A DNA stretch of 64,000 nucleotides from Pseudopithomyces maydicus. Taxonomy: Eukaryota > Ascomycota > Dothideomycetes > Pleosporales > Didymosphaeriaceae. The notes under the pieces were generated by a model that did not search any database, was not told the DNA's origin, and saw only the letters and a program-made list of their open reading frames with translations. The DNA is taken from NCBI GenBank assembly GCA_026873275.1, contig JANTUC010000018.1, forward strand, positions 62,001-126,000, in the 5' to 3' direction. A program made the translations under genes and the position numbers. Positions 24,600-36,444 of this stretch are shown here, in pieces; position 1 is the first letter of the stretch, and each line of letters opens with the position of its first letter.

Positions 24600-27494
24600 G
24601 TGGGATATCTCAACCATGGCTACATCGCGCCCACAACTGCCTTGCATACGTGGATTCGCAATATGCCATCTCCGACGAAACGTCGCAAGAAAAACGACGG
24701 GTCAAGCCAGCCCGTCCGTAGCCTAGACTTCTTCTTCGCAAAGCAGAGGCAAGATGCGACGAAAGCGGCAAACAAGACGGACGCCATAGTCCCCGCTACT
24801 AATGAGACAGTAGATGCAGCTGTAGACACGTCGACTTTGACGGATGAAGAGCTCGCACGCAAGCTGCAGGCTGAATGGAACGAGGAAGATCAACAGGCCA
24901 ATGTCGAAACACCCAGTTCCAGCGATCTCTACGCCGAGCCCGAGAAGCCCACGAAGCCTGCGACGAACGGCGCCTCGAAAGACGAAACTCGCGAATCTCC
25001 TCTGCCAAAAGCTGAGACTCCAACCGTCGAACCCGCAAGCGCACCCGCACCGAAGAAGAACACCCTCTCGTTGCAGTCCGCCGCCGCCGCCGAAGACACC
25101 GTCTCCGCGAACATACCATTCGACAAGAGCCCGCTCGACTTCGACCCCGCAGCCTACATACCAACCTTGCGAGAACACTGGGCCTCGGAAGGAGGCCACG
25201 CGACATATGCCCTCCTCACGCGCTGCTTCGTCCTCATCAACGGCACCACAAGCCGCATCAAGATCGTCGACACGCTCGTCAACCTCCTCCGCACCATCAT
25301 CGAAAGCGATCCTTCGAGCCTCCTACCCGCTGTATGGCTCGCTACGAACGCCATCTCCCCGCCGTACATCGATCTCGAGCTAGGGCTGGGCGGCTCCGCG
25401 ATATCGAAGGCGCTGAAGAAAGTGTGCGGGCTGGACAACGCGGGGCTCAAGGCGCTGTACAATAAGTACGGGGACGCGGGGGATGTCGCGTTCGAGGCGA
25501 AGAAGCGCCAGTCGTTTACGCTGCGGAGGCCGAAGCCGCTGACGATCGGGAGCGTGTTCGAGGCGCTGGTTAAGATTGCGAATAGCAGGGGAAATGGCAG
25601 CGTGGAGGCGAAGCAGCGGATTGTGGAGCGGCTGGTGCAGGATGCGAGGGGGCGGAGGAGAGTCGGTATATTGTGCGGACGTTGGTGCAGCATTTGAGGA
25701 TAGGTGCTGTGAAGACGACCATGCTGATTGCGTTGTCACGCGCGTTCATACTGTCCAGGCCGCCGGGTGGGGAGTTTGAAATTCGCGATCGGGCGGCGTT
25801 GCAGAGGTTGAAGAAGGAAGAGCTGGCGGAGATGTACGCCAGGAATGAAGAGATTGTCAAGGCGTGCTTTGCCCGACGGCCTAATTACAACGATTTGATT
25901 CCTTCGCTGCTGGAGATCGGCGTGTGCGATGAGCTGCTGGTACGATGTGGATTGGCACTGCATATACCGCTGCGGCCCATGCTGGGGAGCATCACTCGGG
26001 ACATGGGCGAGATGCTTACCAAACTGCAAGGACGGGATTTCAGCTGCGAGTACAAATACGACGGGCAAAGGGCGCAGGTACACTGCGACGCAGATGGCAA
26101 GGTGACCATCTTCTCGCGGCATCTAGAAGTCATGACCGACAAGTATCCCGACCTCGTAGCGCTGGTCCCCAAGATCCGAGGCGAAGGCGTCTCCAGCTTC
26201 ATCCTCGAAGGCGAAGTCGTAGCCATCGACCGCTCAACCGGCTCACTCAAGACGTTCCAAACGCTCTCCAACCGCGCCCGCAAGGACGTCGTCATCGGCA
26301 GCGTCACCATCGACGTGTGCCTCTTCTCCTTCGACCTCATGTACCTGAACGGCGAAGAGCTGCTCGACCGCCCATTCCGCGAGCGCAGAAACCTCCTCCG
26401 CAGCCTCTTCGTCGAGATCCCACATCACTTCACGTGGGTCAAGAGCCTCGACGCGACGTCCGCCGACGTGGACGCCGTGCAGGACTTCTTCACCAGCGCC
26501 CTGGCCACAAAATGCGAAGGCATCATGGTCAAAGTCCTCGACAACATGCCCAACCCCGATCTCGACCCGGACATGGACACCATCTCCGATACCCTCACCC
26601 CCGCGCCACCGACCCCCAAGAAACCCCGCGGTCCCAAATCGAAATTGAAATCCAAGGCCTCAAACTCCACAACCACAACAACCACAACAACCACCCCCTC
26701 CACCTCCGAACCCCCCAAGCCCCTCCCCACCCGCCGCAAACCCCTCCTCTCCACCTACGAACCCGACAAACGCCTCGACTCATGGCTCAAAGTGAAAAAG
26801 GACTACGCCTCCACGACCGACACGCTGGACCTGATTCCCATCGGCGGCTTCCACGGGCAAGGCCGCAAAGCAGCGTGGTGGTCGCCGATCCTGCTCGCGA
26901 TCCGGGACGCGGAGACGGGGACGCTGCACGCGATCACGAAGTGCATGTCCGGGTTCACGGATGAGTTTTATCGCGAGAATCGGAGGAGGTACGATCCTGC
27001 TGCGGCGAGGGCTGGTGATGGGGGGATGAGGATGAGGTTGAGGGCGGTAATGGCGATGATACCAACGACAACGACGACACCAACGACAAAGATGATATAC
27101 AAACCACAAACAACACACTCCCTCCCAGCCCCCCTACGTAATCTACAATCACGGCGCCGGCACGCCCGCGGTGTGGTTCGAGCCGCAAGAAGTGTGGGAG
27201 GTTGCCTTTGCGGACCTGACGCTGAGTCCGACGTATACGGCGGGCATCGGGCTGGTGAGCGAGGCGCGAGGGGTGAGTACGAGGTTCCCGCGGTTCGTGA
27301 GGGTTAGGACGGATAAGAGCGTGGAGGAGGCGACGGAGACGGCGGAGCTGGTGGAGATGTTTTGGAAGCAGGAGGGGAAGGGGAAAGGGAAGGGGACGAA
27401 AAAAGAGGGAGAAGAGGGGGTGAGGAGGAGGGGGAGGAGTAGAGGGGAGGCGAGGAGTAGAAGGGAGTGGTGGGGAGGGGATTGGAGGAGATAG
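24600..27494 (+). CDS. LIG1: ATP-dependent DNA ligase I (three frame breaks)
   Basis: Seals nicks during Okazaki-fragment joining and repair. In-frame ATGs lie at 24600 and 24663; the second starts MPSPTKRRKK and gives 944 residues after repair. Near the front are a PCNA-binding PIP-like box (QPVRSLDFFF, residues about 17-26) and a Glu-rich helix (TDEELARKLQAEWNEED). The adenylation-domain motifs are all there: I (KYDGQR, catalytic Lys encoded at 26054-26056), III (ILEGEVVAID), IIIa (LFSFDLMYLNG), IV (EGIMVK) and V (WLKVKKDY); the OB-fold part ends in RFPRFVRVRTDK. Three runs are one base short: five G at 25648-25652, six G at 27020-27025 and six C at 27129-27134. With all three repaired, the frame is open end to end. 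No intron seen. Unusual inserts lie between motifs IV and V and inside the OB fold. Confidence 0.92.
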
Positions 27495-28289
27495 GATGGG
27501 AAGGTGCGATGGAGAGATGGATAGATACCCGTAGTTTAGTAGCTAGTCTACAGTATGAAGGAGATTTAATGTCTACCTAGTGGCTACATAATTAGTATAT
27601 AGCTTTCAGGTACGCAGCTAGTGAGGCCGTGGTGTGTAATGCATAGAAACCGTGTGGTTCTCTGCAGGGTGACAGTCCGATGATGGCATCGCTGGGCCAG
27701 GCCGCCAGGCCAGGCCAGGTGCGGCTTGTGGGACCCGCGCGCCAACATCTGTGGCTTTGCAGTCCGCCCGCCTGCGAGGATGCGATGCGCACACGCACAC
27801 GGGGAACCGCACAGCTGGGGTAGTCTAGCAGAGAATTTCCCTTTCATCACATCGCATCACATCACATGACAGAAACGAAAAGTAACACGCGCACGAGACC
27901 AAATCACGAAAGCATGCAGAACCTGTTTATTTGGCTGTCGAGAAGGCTGGCCCCCACGGGCAGGCGGCTGCTCTACACAAGCCCGCCGAGTTCGAGTCGA
28001 GAGCATAGTTATATATACCAGACGGAACACGTTGAAAACCATGACTCGAGAAAAAATACGCTTCCTTCCTCCATCGCATGCCGAAACAAAGTCGTGGTGA
28101 GGAAGGAAAAAGTCGTACAAGTGGGTATCTACCGAAGCCGCGCCGCATGAACAGCCCCGCGGCTGACTGTGCCTCCAGCCTTGTGACCGGCCGCCGCTCC
28201 GCAAGCTTGCCTGGGCTCAAGCCCATGATGGCGGCGGCGGCGACGGCGACTGCGGGCTCGCGACGAGGACGCGCTCCGGCAGCGGTGGC
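27495..28289. other. Convergent intergenic region
   Basis: Lies between the 3' ends of LIG1 and eIF1. Short open frames on both strands look like shadows. No repeat of note. Confidence 0.45.
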
Positions 28290-28723
28290 TTAGAAGCCGT
28301 GGACCTTTATGGTTTTGGCATCGAGGCCCAGCCCCTCCTTCTTGTCGGTGAGGAACTCCTGGACATCTTTGCGCTGGTCGCCCTGGAGCTGGATCACCTC
28401 GCCCATCTCCGAGTCGGTGACGACGGTGCCATTGCAGGCGAACTTCTTCTTGATCACCTTGAGGATCTTCTTCTGGTCGAATTTCTTGGGCAGGCCTTGG
28501 ACCGTGGTCAACGTCTTACGACCATTGCGCTCTGCGACGCGTGCGTTAGCGGACCTGCGAGGGGGGCACCACGGCACGGCGGTGACGAGGAGAGGCGAGG
28601 GGGCTACTCACGCTGGATACGGATGTGAATGTAGTTCTGACTGGTAGTCTTGACGTCGCCGACTGAGTCTTCGGCCTCCGCGAACGGGTCGAAGGACTTG
28701 AGGTTCTGGATGTCCGTGGTCAT
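28290..28723 (-). CDS. SUI1: Translation initiation factor eIF1
   Basis: Exon 1 is 28723-28612 and exon 2 is 28531-28290, with an 80-base intron (donor GTGAGT, acceptor CGCAG). The splice rebuilds the family signature IHIRIQQRNGRKTLTTVQGL across the junction. The product is 117 residues, the usual size. The N-terminus (MTTDIQNLKSFDPFAEAEDS) is the typical acidic tail, followed by the single SUI1 fold (KILKVIKKKFACNGTVV, then IQLQGDQRKDVQEFL). It binds the 40S subunit and enforces AUG selection. The two exons are preserved without any frame problem. Confidence 0.95.
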
Positions 28724-29452
28724 GAATCTGGTTGACAAAGTCGAATGCTGGAGCGCAGTTGGGGAGGTGAGTCTGCGGGCGGGCGGGGGCGGCGATGGTG
28801 CTGTGGGCGATTTGGCTGAGGTGCGGAGTTGTGGAAGAGAGTAGGGATTAAGAGGGGCCTGCGGGCTGAAGTGGCAAAGCGGCCGCCGCCAAGCCTTTTA
28901 TGTCATCAATTCTCGACCGGCAAGCGCAGACACAAGGAGGGCACCACCCATGGTTCCTGCCGTTCAAGTGTGAAGCCGCCTTCCGTCTGGACCTTCTCGA
29001 CCTTCTCTGCGTCCCTTTCCACCCTCACAGCCTCCAGTTTCTACGCTCGCCTTGCCTTGGGCCATATCGCTGGAGTCGAAGGGTTATCGGCTGCCAATCA
29101 TGCGGGATTTATTACCCTTTACCCAATCCGGACGTGCATCGCCCTGACAGCACATGCTAATACGAGGTGCCCTCAAGGAGGGGCTGCGCTGCACCACAGC
29201 CTGGTTTCAGGCAACAGATTCCAGTGTGCTCAAATTACTTTCGTTCCACTCTCACTAGTCATTCAGCGTATATGCAACTGCTAGCATGGCATCTGCTGGG
29301 TACTAACGCCAGGGTCTCAAGTTGTGACCGATATTGTATGTGTTTGAGTCGGCTACACATTTCGAAGACAGATATGAAGCCTTGACAACGACATTTTTTC
29401 GCCTTGAAACTCAATCTATGTGATCTTCAGTCTGGTCGCCCACTCCAACAAC
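28724..29452. other. Divergent promoter region
   Basis: About 730 bases between the eIF1 start and the HET-gene start. Open frames here (28829-29284, 28900-29160) are not supported by codon pattern or splice sites. Confidence 0.45.
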
Positions 29453-31561
29453 ATGGCGGACCAGTTACACGATTCACATGATGCCCCAGCATACGTTTAT
29501 ACCCCTCTGCAGAAAGAGCATGACGAGATACGAATCCTGGTACTTGAACCTGCTTGGGATCATGAATCCCCCATACACGTCTCCTTCGAGGTTCTGAACC
29601 GCTCTCAAAGATCTTCCTACGAAGCACTGTCGTACACCTGGGGAGATCCGAACCTAACCCACCGAGTTTTCGTGCATCAGATCTATCAGATTTCCATTAC
29701 GAAAAACCTGGATGAAGTCCTTCGAAAGCTGCGTAGAAAAGGAGAGAAAAAACATCTGTGGATCGATGCATTGTGTATCAACCAATCTGACGATAAGGAA
29801 AAATCGTCTCAGATACCTCAGATGCATTCAATCTACCACAATGCATCAAATGTTGTAGCTTGGCTGGGTGCAGGAGGAAAGGCTGAGGCTGCTGGTATGA
29901 GACTTTTGCAGGATATATCTCGGTGGCCGAGGGACAAGGTCGTAGATATAGAGACAACGAAGAAATACCGGTATTTCCACTACACTCAGGAGGCAAACAT
30001 AGCTGCTTTGCTAAGCTTGCCGTGGTAAATTTTCACACGTTCGCGATATATGCAACGAATTGACGCTAACAATGTGACTAGGTTCACTAGAATGTGGATT
30101 ATCCAGGAAATAGTCTTTAACATCGATGTGAGGCTCATGTGTGGCAGCGAAGAAATCTCGTGGGCGCGATTCATTACAGCGTTGGAGCTATGCCAGAAGA
30201 TCTACCGTTGGTCAACAACACATATGGACGAGTTGAATAACAAGCTAATGGAAATCGCTGCCATATCCAGCCTATGGAAACAGCACTCAATGTTTGGTAA
30301 GTCATTACACAATAGACCAATCGCGTTACTAAGCTTTGCTCGCCGAAAGTTAACAGTGATTACCGCTCTAGAGGAGTCCAAATACTGGGAATGTTGCAAA
30401 CTTTTGCACAGTACCAATGCTCCGATCCTAGAGATCGTATCTTCTCATTATACAACATGGCTACTGACTTAAAAAACTCGTTATCCAATGGAGAACATTT
30501 CTTCAAGGCCCCACTTGAAAAAAATGAAGTTATAGAAACGCTCATAGAATTCGACGTCGACTACACACTTGATGTTCGGGAAACATTTTACTCATTTGCT
30601 TTGGCTTGCGCTGGAGCTGGAAAAATCGACCAGCTATTACAGGCAGTTATAGATCGTAACACATTTCCGGACCTGACGCATTGGCCCTCTTGGGTGAGTG
30701 TCCTGTGATATACTCATGACCACAAGCTCATCTTCTTAGGTTCCCGATTGGCGATCTACGCCAATTCCTGGGAGACAGCGACTTTCTTTGACTAGTCTGC
30801 CCATGCTACGCTATGTCAGACACGACCCACATGGAATACTTCTACAATCGCTCAGGTGTATATCGAACACTGCACAAGATCCTGTTCAGGGAAATTTCGT
30901 TGACATCGATTACATTGGTCCCACTATCACTACTGCTGATAGCAATGACAGCATCACCTGTAAGATTAGTAGGTTCTATGACATATTGAGCGACGTATTT
31001 CCCTTCTTTCGGGCTCAGGGCGCAGTCTTTTTCATTGACACATTGGCTTCCATTTTACGCCTCAGTTCCGACGCAACCAAAATACTTAAGGGTCATTTAC
31101 TAGGGTATATCCCATTTGTCGACCCTGCTTATGTGGCTAGTAGATGGCCAAAACCTCCGAGCCTCAGTGAAATCATTGTCAGTGCAATGGAAGGGAAAAA
31201 ATGGTTCCGGGCTTCGATTCCAGACCGTGGTATCTTCCTGTGCGGCATCGCCAACACCAGCATTGAGCCAGGCGATGAGCTTCTGGTCGCCAATGATGCC
31301 GAAAAATTCGGTGGAAGCACTGCTAGAAATGGTTTCATTGTACGTTGCACGTCTACGACACAGCGTGCAGTATCGCGGTGGCCATTGGGAGCCTCATCGC
31401 GATATTCGTATCGAATTATCAGCGGCGCGTCTATTTCATGGGCGATTCTAGACCGCTTCCAGCCTTACGATACAGGACGGGTATACCGCGAGATGCTGGA
31501 CAAAGTCCGAAAGGACCTCATGTATAGGCAGCAGCCTGCATTCTATTTTTGGCTTGACTGA
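29453..31561 (+). CDS. HET-domain (heterokaryon incompatibility) protein
   Basis: Four exons: 29453-30024, 30082-30296, 30350-30693 and 30740-31561, all phases consistent, 650 residues. Introns have donors GTAAAT, GTAAGT and GTGAGT, and acceptors CTAG, AAAG and TTAG. HET landmarks in order are YEALSYTWGD (about residue 56), LWIDALCINQSDDKEKSSQI (about 102), NVVAWLG, WFTRMWIIQEI across the first splice, and CSDPRDRIFSLY after the second. The C-terminal half is family-typical but without a named domain. HET domains trigger cell death on non-self fusion; no partner STAND domain is fused here. An earlier in-frame ATG at 29420 would add 11 residues. Confidence 0.88.
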
Positions 31562-32154
31562 ATGCTTGTCTGAGCGCTGTTCATCTGGAAGTATCAATCT
31601 ATTCGAACTGTGCTGAAGCTGTAACGATGCGAATGTGAGCGGTATCAAGAGTGTAGGTGCAGGGGCTTCCTTTAGGCAACAGCACACGAGCATTCATGTT
31701 AGATGATCATGTACCTTGATACGGAACGTCCTAGAAGAAAAAGCACGAGACATCGTCAAAGGCCCAAGAGTTGGCAATTACTCCATCGATCTTGCAGCCT
31801 GGGTTTTGACCACATTCCCTCTATCTCAAATCTCAAGTATCACAACGAGATAGCTTTGCAGTAGGGAGGTGAGGCCAGCAACATCCTACTTCATAACGAT
31901 ATCCGCTGGGCCTATCCTACCAACCACCCGTAGCGCCAACAGAGCCACAAGTATACACATGTAGACAGGCCACACAGCCATGTAGGCAGGTAGTCACATA
32001 TGTACATACACAACCCACCACCTCTTTGCCAAGCTCGCCAAACATCCCTTCCAACCCTTCCAGCCAAGAAACCCTCCCGCCTCTTCTTACCCCAAGCGGA
32101 AAGGCAGCCTCGCCCGCCCGCTCGCCGCAAACCATCCGACTCAGTACGTACCTG

Positions 32155-32215
32155 GCCTCGCCTCGCCTCGCCTTGCCTCGCCTTGCCTTCCCATCCCAGC
32201 CCATCCCAGCCCGGC
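32155..32215. repeat. (CTCGC/CTTGC)n followed by CATCCCAGCC duplicates
   Basis: Imperfect five-base units GCCTC/GCCTT about eight times, then the ten-base unit CATCCCAGCC twice. Confidence 0.75.
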
Positions 32216-32639
32216 GCAAAGCGCTCGCGGGTGCGGCGATCGATCGAGATGCGTGTCACGATAATTTTTTACATACATACCTACTCAACAAGATACATGT
32301 AAAATCAAACTAGATAGGCTGGAAAGATAGGTGCGAACCAATCGGGCAAGGGCGATACCGATCCCCGAGGAAATTACACGAGTGCGGTGCTAGGTAGGGT
32401 TGGGCTGAGTCAGGAGGGCTGGGTGGTGATGGGGGGCTTGACTGGTGTGTGGGCGGAGGAATGTTTTTCCTTCGAGGAAGGGTAGGAGCGTTCTGTACTT
32501 ATGTATGTACATACATCACGTCGTACTACAAGTATAAATTTTGAGGGACAGAGTTATTAAAGAGGAAACGTGTACCTGGATGGATCTAGGTGGTGGGTCG
32601 GAGAAAAAGACGAGAGTACATAAAGGAGAAGTGCGCATG

Positions 32640-32705
32640 CATGATACGTACGTACGTGAGTACGTGGGCAGAACACGTACGGGAAACAGATTCACGTACG
32701 TGTGA
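32640..32705. repeat. ACGTAC-rich palindromic tract
   Basis: The ACGTAC/TACGTA hexamers, all self-complementary, occur at least five times in 65 bases. Confidence 0.65.
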
Positions 32706-34192
32706 GTAGTGGGAGCTAGGCTGAAGAAGGCAGCGAGGTGGCGGAGATCGATGGCAGTGCACATTGCGCTTGGAAGGGAAAATATATTTATGGGCTGCAG
32801 GATGGATCTCGCATACATGCGCGCTTCTCTAAATATCCGACATGAAGATGCCCAGCCAAAGACTTCCATGAGCGTATGTACTGTACGTACATGTTGTATC
32901 GAGATTCAAAGTCTGGCACGGTTCTCCTTTCACTACCAACACTCGTAGCGTAGGGATCCGGCACACACGGCACTCCGCTAACCTACCTAAGTAGTCCGTG
33001 ACGGGCGCCTTGCCTTCTCCGCGCTAGCCCGCAGTATTTTCTAGAAGCAGTTGGCGCTGCGACGCCCGCAAATTGCTTAAATCCATGTGCTCTGTGGCAC
33101 AGCAAGAGTTTGCGAATCCCTCCAGGACGCGCGTGACGGTGCTACGTTGCCGTGGCGCGGGGTTGTGATGGATGATTTTTCCCATCACTTATTTTGCACA
33201 GTGACGATCGCCCAGGAGCACGTGCTCGACTTGCAGGCGGCATTGCTGCTAGAAGACCGGTCTGTGTCACGACGAGGCTGAGGGCCCGGTCCCCAATACA
33301 ATCTCTGAAAAAGGGTCTGCGGCGAATGGGTGGGTGCCAAGATGCCAGGGTGTAACCAGGGGCCGGTGGGTGATGTGGGGCGTGTGAATGTCACCAGTTT
33401 CAATCTTCGCGCTGCCGGCGTAGTGTCCATGGTTTCCGCGGTGCTTGCATGTCCGTGGTTGTCTATGTGAAATGGGTGGAAGGGGCTTGTGTATCAACTG
33501 CTCGCGGGCTTGTTCCACGGTTATATTTACGTATGTATATGTACATACATACTGTGCTCATCATGCACGTCAGATCATCCTGACACCCAGCAACGGGTAA
33601 TTGTTTCTGTAGTTAGGAAAAGACCCAGAACGGCTAAGCCGGCCTGATCCTTTTGGTGTAGGGGCCGGGGCTTGAGCCTTACGTACAGCAAGTACGGGGC
33701 CACTCATGTATTTCGCCTCGCTCGTTCGACATGCGCTTGGCAAGGCGTCCAACCAATGGACCAGTCGAGGATTGGCCCCCTCGAACCATTGTGCCCCAGT
33801 CGGAGACGGTGTTGGAGCCTGAGTGTCATGGCGGTGCAGCAGCAACGTTGCGCAGGGCAGGGTGCAAGACCCAGGGGAGGGAATCCCCAGTGCGTGCACA
33901 CACTTGACGAAAGTCGTCGCGGGATTCGGCCCACTCCTCCTTGGTACGCACTTCTTTCTGTACTCCGTAACTCTTCCCTTCGATCGGCCGCTGGGCAAAC
34001 GCTTTTCCTCGTCCATGTTTCTTATTGCGTGGTAGCTGCTTCCGTTTGTTGCCATCGCGGTTGCCTCGCTCGCATCGCATCGTGCTTGCCTCGATCGACA
34101 GCACGGGCTGATCGCGAGCCTGATCGCGCTTTCTTCTTTGCCTGCTCCCCCTCACCCTCGCCGGACTTCACATCGTCGCTCGCTTCGTAACC

Positions 34193-36444
34193 ATGGTCGT
34201 CGACCGGAAGGCCGCACAAACACAGGGTTGGCTGCGCGAGCATGTGCCTGTCATTCGTACACAGAGATACCTTTGGCTAGCAGCTGCCAGCATATCAGTC
34301 TGCAGTTCCAGGTGAGTAGCTTCCCTCCTTTGGGAGACCCCGGTCCTTCTGTCTGCATATGAAAAGTATCCTGACTTGTCCTTAGTATGTCGCAATATGC
34401 TCACAAATACTTTGCGCATGGCGGGACCTTCATTAACATGTATTGCTCGCAGGATTCCTCCTTATCGAACTCAGTGTCAACTTCCCGCTGTTCTTGTGCC
34501 TTTTCCAACTGGCAGCCGTCGCCTTTACCATCGTCGTCTCTTCGATAAGATCCCGTGATGAACCCGCGTCGCCACTGCGGAACACCACCTTCGGTGGATG
34601 GTTCGCGCTCCTCCTTGCGCTTGTCTCGACCGCCGCCGCAATGATGTTTGTACTGCAAGCTATCTTGCACTTCCAGAATCTTCCCACTCTTGCCATGCTC
34701 GCGGTAAGCCTGTGCCAGTCCCCAGTAAGTGATCATACTGACTGGTTAGACTATTTCGTATTGCATCGACGGCGCCTTCCTCACCGCGACCGGACATTCC
34801 ACCCGAGCACGCCTCGAAATCGGTCGCATTGCCTTCGCCGTACTATGTTGTGTCGGAATTTTCCTAGGGGAATACAGGCTGCTTCCGCAGATTATTCAAA
34901 CAGCAATCCCAGCAGTGGTGTTGACGGGAGTTGGAAGGGGTTTCTGGTCGCTTGTTGCCCACTCTTCAGCAGGCAAAACCATCACCGCTCGTCGGGCTGA
35001 TGCGCTCCTCTGCCTGGTTGGATTTATCTTTACAGGAAGCTGTCTCTACTACCGCCCCATCGACGACGAAACAAAGGGAAGATTGCAGTATGCCTTTCAG
35101 CTCAGCTATGTACCGGTCTTGGCCATCAACCTCGTATCCACAGCGCTAGCTATGCGACTAGGAAAATCAGTTCTGGTACCGATTGATCACGGAAGAAGCG
35201 AGGAGGCGAATGGAGACCCTTGCGAAACCACGGGCGACATGATCATGCTTTTGGCAATGACCGGCATTACTGGCCTCGTATCGGTGTCAAAACTTCGGCG
35301 ATCGTACACATCATGGCCACAATATCTGTTTTTGACGTGTTTCGTGGTACTCTGGACCGGGCGCGAAATGATCGTAAGGCATGGATCCAAATGGCTGCCC
35401 GTATACGATGCTGTTCCGAGTAGTGTCGCTTTACAATCGGTGGACAGCGAGGACACTTGCGTGTCAGAATCGTCAGATGATCCATATGAAAAGCCCATTG
35501 CTCCCGCGCGCGAAACCCGAAAAGGCTTCTTGACGAGGGTCATACTCGTCGTCGTTGTCCTTCCTGCGATTTGGCTGGCGTTCCTTGTTCTTAATTGCTC
35601 CCAGAAAAACCACCAGGTCTCAACGCTAGTACAGCCGATTCTGGATCTCGATTATATCCCGAAAAACGACATAGAACTGGTCATCAGCATGTACAAAGAG
35701 CCTATCGAAGAAGTCGCCCATCTTATCCATACGATCAAGAACATGCCAAACTTCCAAAACCCGCGGGTCCACATATACATCAAGGATATCGACGCGAACG
35801 TGGGGGAGATACAGGACGGCACTGGAGCGGACGAAGTGACGCCGTTGCCCAACATCGGTCGCGAGGGTGAGACATACCTGAAGCACATCCTCGGCAACTG
35901 GGACACGCTCGCGAAGCAGACTGTTTTCCTCCAAGCCGACGTTCACAACCCCCGCGAATTCTACCCGCGCCTTCGCGATTACTTTGTGCCGGACCGCACG
36001 GGAATGCTGAGCTTGGGATGGTCTGGGCAGGTGTGCAATTGCGACAACTGCGGCGACCGATTCAACTTGTGGGACACAACGCATCTTTTCCCTGAGATTT
36101 CAAACCGCATCAACAACGCTACCAAATGTGAAAACGTAGTGCTCAGCTACAAGGGACAATTTGCTGCCTCGGCAAAGCGCATTCGCGGCGTCGACAAGTC
36201 CGTCTACCAGGACCTACATAATGCCTTTGTCAATCGCGACAGCTGGGCCCATCAGGAAGAATATTTGCAGGGCCGGCCGGACTCTATGAATGCGCCTGCA
36301 TTCGGATATCTCATGGAGCGCATGTGGAATCTACTTTTCCAATGTAACAGCATGGATGTGGCGTGGAAGTGTCCTACTCTCCTGAGCGGAATCAGGATCG
36401 GAGGAAACTATGAGGACTGCCAATGTCTGGACCCCGCATCATAA
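34193..36444 (+). CDS. DUF3431-domain polytopic membrane protein
   Basis: Exon 1 is 34193-34311 (donor GTGAGT), exon 2 runs from 34386 (acceptor TTAG) to 34703 (donor GTAAGC) and exon 3 is 34750-36444. The N-terminal 350 residues hold about seven hydrophobic segments (for example RYLWLAAASISVCSS, GFLLIELSVNFPLFLCLF and FALLLALVSTAAAMMFVL). The C-terminal 270 residues are DUF3431: LVISMYKEPIEEVAHLIHTI, NIGREGETYLKHIL, TVFLQADVHNPREFYPRL and the final FGYLMERMWNLLF. DUF3431 resembles fungal glycosyltransferase-like proteins, but its reaction is unknown. Exon 2 needs one extra base near 34444-34452 to stay in frame; with it the total is 711 codons. This break is not inside a long homopolymer, so a splice variant I did not find is also possible. 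Confidence 0.75.

Larger units (their letters stand above)
31562..34192. other. Long repeat-rich spacer
   Basis: About 2.6 kb with no supported gene. It holds CTCGC/CTTGC repeats, a tract dense in the self-complementary hexamer TACGTA/ACGTAC, and TATGTACATAC-type motifs near 32505 and 33535. The open frame at 33570-34055 on the minus strand is read through the promoter of the next gene and is not credible. Confidence 0.5.

Noticed and set aside
33570..34055. 161-residue minus-strand frame
   Set aside because: It lies in the promoter side of the DUF3431 gene and has no domain-like pattern.
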